From the NCBI RefSeq assembly GCF_020216885.1, contig NZ_JAIWON010000040.1:1-10000 (forward strand): DNA of 10,000 nt, written 5' to 3'. The stretch's first letter is position 1, and each line of letters opens with the position of its first letter. Source of the stretch: Zymomonas sp. GTDB taxonomy: Bacteria > Pseudomonadota > Alphaproteobacteria > Sphingomonadales > Sphingomonadaceae. Position numbers and translations under genes: made by a program. The notes under the pieces were generated by a model. The model did not search any database, had not been told where the DNA came from, and saw nothing but the letters and a program-made list of their open reading frames with translations. Of the stretch, positions 5,990 to 10,000 are shown one piece after another.

Positions 5990-7084
5990 TTATTCTTCTG
6001 TCCTGATAAGGACGGCTTCCCCGATTAAAAGGAATAAAATGAAAGGCGAGCATGATGCCAATAAAGGCGGATAGGTTCCTAAATTACCCATAGCAAGGGC
6101 GAAGTTATCCGCGACAAAATAAGCAAAACCCAGCGACATTCCGATAACGATACGGACAAAAAGCCGACCGGAACGCGCCAATCCAAAACCGGCAACAGAA
6201 CCCAGAATAGGCATTAAAATAGCAGCAAAAGACCCCGTAAAACGATGAATAAGACTGGCTTTTAATTCATCGGTTGGCCTTCCAGCGGCATCCAAAGCCT
6301 TGATAGCACGGTATAATGGCACAATTTCCATTTCATCGGCTTTAACATCTGCAAGGGTAAAGCGTTCTGGCGGTAAATCTGTATTGATATCCAAAACAGT
6401 TTTTTCCGTAACCGTGTCAGCCGCGACATCAAAGGATTTTACTTTATTCAGATGCCAACCATGTCCTGTCCATTGTCCAGTATCGGCAGACAAAATACTG
6501 ACCAACGTTTTTTTGGGGCGATTATAAACGGTAATACCGGATAAACGGACATTATCGCCATAGCCTTGAACATTATCGACATGGATCAGATAGTCGCCAT
6601 CGCGAAGCCAAATATTCACCCCGCTGGTAGCGGCTGGGGGTGGTTGGCCATAATCGACAGCCTGCCAAGCATCCAGCTTTGCCGTCGTGCGGGTGACAAG
6701 ATGGTCATTAAAGACAAAACTGACGCATCCAATTAGAAAACAACTGGCAATCAGCGGCATCAAAATTTGATGTGCCGAAATACCCGCTGCCTTCATAGAG
6801 ATGATTTCACTATTCTGGTTCAGGGTGCTTAACGTAATCAACACGCCCAACAGAACCGCAAAAGGCAAAAACCGCGCGATCAATTGAGGGGTTCTTAGCA
6901 AGACATAGTGAAATAATTCAGCCTGACCATTCCCTTTAACTGCCAAAATACGTGCAGATTCCCCCAACATATCAAGCGTTTGGAGAATAAAGATAAGGGC
7001 TGCCAAAACCGCAAAACATCTGACAACAAATAGCTTCGACAGATAAAAGGCAATCTGGCGTGATGCGAAAAGCCTTCTTATCAT
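5990..7084 (-). CDS. lptG: LPS export ABC transporter permease LptG
   Basis: The 364-residue protein matches the LptF/LptG permease family (YjgP/YjgQ). There are three N-terminal membrane segments (about residues 17-40, 66-88, 105-126), a periplasmic beta-rich domain (about 130-280), and three C-terminal segments (about 284-303, 311-333, 338-361). The cytoplasmic coupling region carries the family motif SEIISMKAAGIS (92-103), which contacts the LptB ATPase. With LptB and LptF it forms the inner-membrane complex that extracts LPS and pushes it to LptC and LptA; lptB is not in this window. The start ATG shares ATGA with the lptF stop, and a strong GGGAGGGG site lies seven bases upstream inside lptF. 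Assignment to LptG over its paralogue LptF rests on gene order and on its shorter length. The gene ends one base from the opposing amidohydrolase stop. Confidence 0.93.
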   Translation of the reverse strand: MIRRLFASRQIAFYLSKLFVVRCFAVLAALIFILQTLDMLGESARILAVKGNGQAELFHYVLLRTPQLIARFLPFAVLLGVLITLSTLNQNSEIISMKAAGISAHQILMPLIASCFLIGCVSFVFNDHLVTRTTAKLDAWQAVDYGQPPPAATSGVNIWLRDGDYLIHVDNVQGYGDNVRLSGITVYNRPKKTLVSILSADTGQWTGHGWHLNKVKSFDVAADTVTEKTVLDINTDLPPERFTLADVKADEMEIVPLYRAIKALDAAGRPTDELKASLIHRFTGSFAAILMPILGSVAGFGLARSGRLFVRIVIGMSLGFAYFVADNFALAMGNLGTYPPLLASCSPFILFLLIGEAVLIRTEE

Positions 7085-8313
7085 GCCTTAACCCCTCCCG
7101 ATGAAAATCTTTTGAAAAACTGGACAATTCGTGACGAAATACGGGCAAAAAACCATTCCAGCGCACCAATAGGCTGACCACCGGGAATATAGGCCAAGGT
7201 ATAATACATTCGCCAAACCAACAGGCTGAATAAAACAAAAGGCAGCCACATCATAAGAACCGGATTGATCTTCCCCAATCCTCCAATAGTCTGACAATAT
7301 TGGTTCAGCTTGTGATCGGTCACCAAAATAAGGATCGATAAAAACACCCCTAAAGAAGAGGTCGAACGCTTGGGCGGTATCGCCAAAGTCAAAGCCAGCA
7401 TGGGTAACAGAAACATCGTCGCCACTTCGACCAGACGGAAATGGAGATTAGCCTGTAGCTGATTGCGGAGTTTTTTCGGTAAATGTTTTTGATGAAGAAT
7501 AAAAAATAATTCAGTCAGGGTCATTTCCTGCTGATTACCATCACGCCCACGGAAACTTTCAACTGCCGGTAATTTGATCGGCATATCGTGGTTTTCAAAG
7601 GTCAATACACGCGGCGTGGTAAAATCAGGGCGATTATGAATAAGCAAACCATGATTAAGGCGCAAAAGAATAACATTGGGATCATCGGACGGCATGAAAC
7701 GTCCGTTATCGGCTGTAACCGTCAGCTTTTGCCCATTTTCGGGATTTTCGCTGGTGCCAAAAATACCGGAAAGATTTCGACCGCTATCTTGGCTGCCTTC
7801 CACTCTCAAAGTCAGATGGGTGCCTAATTTGGTAAATTCACCGACTTTGATCGCAGCCCCCAACGCGCCCGACCGCAATTCATAGCGCAAATCTTCATAG
7901 GCATAATGGGAATAAGGTTCGACATATCCGACAATGGCAAGATTAACCAACGCAAAGAAGAAAGCAAAAATATAAGGAATCCGCAATAACCGACTATAAC
8001 TTATCCCGACCGCCCGAAACACATCCAGCTCTGACTGCAAGGCTAATTTGCGAAATGCCAATACAATGCCTAACGTCAAACCAATCGGAATGCCCAAGGA
8101 CATATATTCCGGTAGCATATTCGCCAGCATCCGCCAGACAACACTGACGGGGCCCCCTTGATTGGCGACGAAGTCAAAAAGCTTTAACATCTTGTCCAGC
8201 ACCATTAACATGGCCGACACAATCAGGGTTGTGACCAAAGGAACAGTGATAAGACGGATCAGATAACGATCAATAGCATTAAAAATTCTCAAGCTTTCTG
8301 CGCTCCTCACCAT
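7081..8313 (-). CDS. lptF: LPS export ABC transporter permease LptF
   Basis: From ATG 8313 the protein has 410 residues and the same plan as LptG: the IDRYLIR entry motif (14-20), membrane segments at about 22-40, 66-87 and 111-131, a periplasmic domain (about 135-285), then segments at about 293-312, 321-335 and 351-375. The coupling motif is SELDVFRAVGIS (94-105). A basic amphipathic tail ending KRFSSGGVKA follows. It pairs with LptG in the LptB2FG exporter. The start is uncertain: TTG 8337 and ATG 8313 lack a ribosome site, while TTG 8292 has AGGAG ten bases upstream and would begin seven residues before the conserved DRY, as is usual in the family. The gene overlaps lptG by four bases and is divergent from the DUF2141 gene, so the promoter must lie in 8314-8419. 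Confidence 0.92.
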   Translation of the reverse strand: MVRSAESLRIFNAIDRYLIRLITVPLVTTLIVSAMLMVLDKMLKLFDFVANQGGPVSVVWRMLANMLPEYMSLGIPIGLTLGIVLAFRKLALQSELDVFRAVGISYSRLLRIPYIFAFFFALVNLAIVGYVEPYSHYAYEDLRYELRSGALGAAIKVGEFTKLGTHLTLRVEGSQDSGRNLSGIFGTSENPENGQKLTVTADNGRFMPSDDPNVILLRLNHGLLIHNRPDFTTPRVLTFENHDMPIKLPAVESFRGRDGNQQEMTLTELFFILHQKHLPKKLRNQLQANLHFRLVEVATMFLLPMLALTLAIPPKRSTSSLGVFLSILILVTDHKLNQYCQTIGGLGKINPVLMMWLPFVLFSLLVWRMYYTLAYIPGGQPIGALEWFFARISSRIVQFFKRFSSGGVKA

Positions 8314-8419
8314 TTTATGGCCGCAATCACCATTCAAAAGTAACCATCCACGGAGACGCCGAATCTTTATGACCGTGCGTCGTTATTTTCGGGCTATAGC
8401 TTTGCGGAGTAAATAGGTC
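8314..8419. promoter_or_regulatory. Divergent intergenic region between lptF and the DUF2141 gene
   Basis: About 100 bases separate the two divergent operons and should contain both promoters. The plus-strand gene has a GGAG ribosome site (8406-8409) ten bases before its ATG. I see no clear consensus promoter hexamers and no strong palindrome. The exact left limit depends on which lptF start is used. Confidence 0.45.
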
Positions 8420-8959
8420 ATGCTGAAATTGACAGCCTTTATCGCATCCATTCCTTTGATAATAGGCGTAAATGCGGCCAATGCCGCTATTTTAGGGGCA
8501 GATGCCGCCGCCTGCCAAAAAGGTGGACAAAAACCCGCTATTCTGGTGCATGTCGAAGGCCTGAAAAACCGTAGCGGAACCCTGCGGGTGCAAGCGTATG
8601 ATGCCGATCAAAAGGTCTATTTTGAAAAGGGAAAATACCTCACGCGGGTTGAAACGCCACTTCCCCAAACAGGCAATATTGATGTCTGTCTGACGGTGCC
8701 AAAAGCCGGCGATTACACCGTTTTAGTGCGTCATAAAAATGGCGATACCGACCGCGAAGATGGCGGCGGCTTTTCCGGTAATCCTTCCATGTCGTTAATG
8801 GATGTTGCTTTAAAGCATAAACCCCCTCTAAAAGCCTCGACTATTACTGTTGAAAATGGCGTCTTAGATATTAAAATTATTATGAAATATATTCAGGGAT
8901 TAAGTTTTAAACCAATTGCGTCTCTTGACGATAAGAAAAACAGCGAGGGCGCGCGATGA
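8420..8959 (+). CDS. Secreted DUF2141 domain protein
   Basis: The 179-residue protein has a short Sec signal peptide (MLKLTAFIASIPLIIGVNAANA) with cleavage after Ala-Asn-Ala near residue 22. The mature part resembles DUF2141: a beta strand LVHVEGLKNRSGTLRVQAY, a charged loop, a PLPQTGNIDVCLTVPKAGDYTVLVRHKNGD core and the late GGGFSGNPS turn before a final strand. DUF2141 proteins are small exported beta-sandwich proteins of unknown function, common in sphingomonads and Bacteroidetes. Two cysteines (in AAACQKG and DVCLTV) could form a disulfide in the periplasm. It overlaps the downstream lipid kinase gene by ATGA and is divergent from lptF, pointing to an envelope-related role, but no activity can be named. 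Confidence 0.85.
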   Translation: MLKLTAFIASIPLIIGVNAANAAILGADAAACQKGGQKPAILVHVEGLKNRSGTLRVQAYDADQKVYFEKGKYLTRVETPLPQTGNIDVCLTVPKAGDYTVLVRHKNGDTDREDGGGFSGNPSMSLMDVALKHKPPLKASTITVENGVLDIKIIMKYIQGLSFKPIASLDDKKNSEGAR

Positions 8960-9933
8960 CTTCAGTTGCCTTGCTGTCTAATCCACAATCTACCGGCAAT
9001 CGGGCAAAGTTACCCGACATCAGACATTTTTGTATTCAGGAAGACGATGTCTTTCATTACGAAGTGGAAGAGGTGGATCAGATAGGGGAGGCGTTATCCA
9101 GTATCGCCCAAACACGGCCATCTATTTTGGTCGTGAATGGCGGGGACGGCACTGTCCAAACTGTTTTGACGGCTCTTTATACTGGCAAATATTTTGAAAA
9201 GCATATGGTGCCGCCGGTTGCGGTTCTACCCAATGGCAAAACCAATCTGATTGCGTTGGATTTGGGGGCAGAAGGTGACCCTGTGGTGGCCTTGCAAAAA
9301 ATTCTGGATATTGCACGCGGTGATCTCGACAGCCATATCGTCAAACGCGAATTGATCGCCTTATCGGATAGCAGTGATAAACCACCCGTCCTCGGGATGT
9401 TTCTCGGTGGGGCAGGACTGGCGGATCTTATCATCTATTGTCGTGATACGATTTATCCGCTTGGTTTACCTAATGGTATCAGCCATGTCATCGCGGCTTT
9501 TGCGCTTCTGATATCCATGTTTATTCGTGCGCCTTTGTCCTTTTTACCCCGTGCAGCGCGGCCTATTTCTGTTTCCTTGATGCAGCAAGGCCAGATCAAG
9601 GGTAACTTCTCTCTTTTGGTGGTAACGACCTTGGAACGGCTCTTGGTTGGAACACATGTATTCCAACAAGATCCGCAAGATAAAGGCTCAATGAAACTGA
9701 TGATGGTTGACCAAAATCCGTTTCATCTTATTCATGCGGTGGCGGCCGGTATCGTTGGACGGCTCGGGAAAAGCCGTATCAAAGGCGTACATCTCAAACA
9801 GGATGATGAAATCAGAATTGCTGGTGAACGCTCACATTTAATCTTGGATGGCGAAGTCTTTTTTGCTGATAACGAACATCCGGTTATTTTGCGGCATACT
9901 GAGCCGATTTCTTTTGTGAAACTCGCCGTCTAA
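8956..9933 (+). CDS. Diacylglycerol kinase family lipid kinase
   Basis: The 325-residue protein has the two-lobed DAGK/sphingosine-kinase/NAD-kinase-like fold. The nucleotide-binding motif GGDGT sits at residues 62-66 (VVNGGDGTVQTVLTALY), followed by VLPNGKTNLIALDLG (90-104) where most relatives have P-x-GTxNDxA. The C-terminal beta-sandwich (about 195-325) ends with LDGEVFF and the HTEPISFVKL strand typical of the family. Such enzymes phosphorylate lipid hydroxyls (diacylglycerol, phosphatidylglycerol, sphingoid bases or ceramide) at the membrane face with ATP. The substrate here is unknown; a sphingolipid is possible in this group. The segment LPNGISHVIAAFALLISMFIRAPLSFLP (about 171-198) is hydrophobic and may touch the membrane. 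The start ATG shares four bases with the DUF2141 stop, and GAGGG lies six bases upstream. Confidence 0.88.
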   Translation: MTSVALLSNPQSTGNRAKLPDIRHFCIQEDDVFHYEVEEVDQIGEALSSIAQTRPSILVVNGGDGTVQTVLTALYTGKYFEKHMVPPVAVLPNGKTNLIALDLGAEGDPVVALQKILDIARGDLDSHIVKRELIALSDSSDKPPVLGMFLGGAGLADLIIYCRDTIYPLGLPNGISHVIAAFALLISMFIRAPLSFLPRAARPISVSLMQQGQIKGNFSLLVVTTLERLLVGTHVFQQDPQDKGSMKLMMVDQNPFHLIHAVAAGIVGRLGKSRIKGVHLKQDDEIRIAGERSHLILDGEVFFADNEHPVILRHTEPISFVKLAV

Positions 9934-9965
9934 ATTTTATTGCACTGATCTAAAAGCAGGGGGGC

Positions 9966-9988
9966 TATAACCGCTTTTGGCGGTTATA
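9966..9988. terminator. Strong hairpin downstream of the lipid kinase gene
   Basis: TATAACCGC (9966-9974) and GCGGTTATA (9980-9988) are exact inverted copies with a five-base TTTTG loop, 32 bases after the lipid kinase stop. The stem is stable, but no T-run follows on the plus strand (ATATGCTATAAA). It could stop transcription with help, protect the 3' end of the message, or belong to a feature cut off by the window edge. Confidence 0.5.
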
Positions 9989-10000
9989 ATATGCTATAAA

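Noticed and set aside
1..10000. tRNA, rRNA, CRISPR array, transposase or phage genes
   Set aside because: A scan by eye found no cloverleaf or T-loop sequence, no regularly spaced repeats, and no transposase or integrase motifs in any frame.

Overview
The window looks like chromosomal DNA of an alphaproteobacterium of the sphingomonad group, most likely Zymomonas or a close relative. This rests on moderate GC (mid-40s percent by eye), the protein families present, and a typical sphingomonad set of envelope and lipid genes. The genus is recalled from familiarity and was not tested by search. Coding density is high. I see no rRNA, tRNA, CRISPR array, insertion sequence or phage gene.

Layout. 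Bases 1-317 hold the C-terminal end of an M23 (LytM-type) metallopeptidase. An A-type Fe-S carrier (erpA-like, 409-756) and exonuclease III (756-1541) follow on the plus strand; their stop and start codons share one base. On the minus strand, 1620-2777 encodes a 385-residue GNAT-like acyltransferase. Upstream of it in the same direction, 2913-3734 encodes a membrane di-iron fatty acid hydroxylase (sterol desaturase superfamily). I suspect these two act on sphingolipids (ceramide N-acylation and ceramide hydroxylation), but that is inference.

Divergent from the hydroxylase, 3889-4137 encodes a very small acidic lipoprotein. The only gap above 300 bases (4138-4465) holds two possible hairpins and a weak promoter candidate. 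It is followed by a secreted four-cysteine protein (4466-5140), which overlaps an N-formylglutamate amidohydrolase-family enzyme (5125-5988) by 16 bases.

That enzyme gene converges, with one base between the two stop codons, on the minus-strand lptF-lptG pair (7081-8313 and 5990-7084). These encode the permease subunits of the LptBFG exporter. Divergent from lptF is a second tight pair: a secreted DUF2141 protein (8420-8959) overlapping by ATGA with a diacylglycerol-kinase-family lipid kinase (8956-9933). A strong hairpin closes the window at 9966-9988.

Taken together the region is mostly about the cell envelope: wall hydrolysis, LPS or glycolipid export, lipid acylation, hydroxylation and phosphorylation, and several exported proteins of unknown role. 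Two housekeeping genes (Fe-S assembly and DNA repair) are embedded in it. I found no convincing new defence or mobile system. The best leads are the putative sphingolipid pair, the two overlapping exported-protein/enzyme pairs, and the palindrome in front of erpA.
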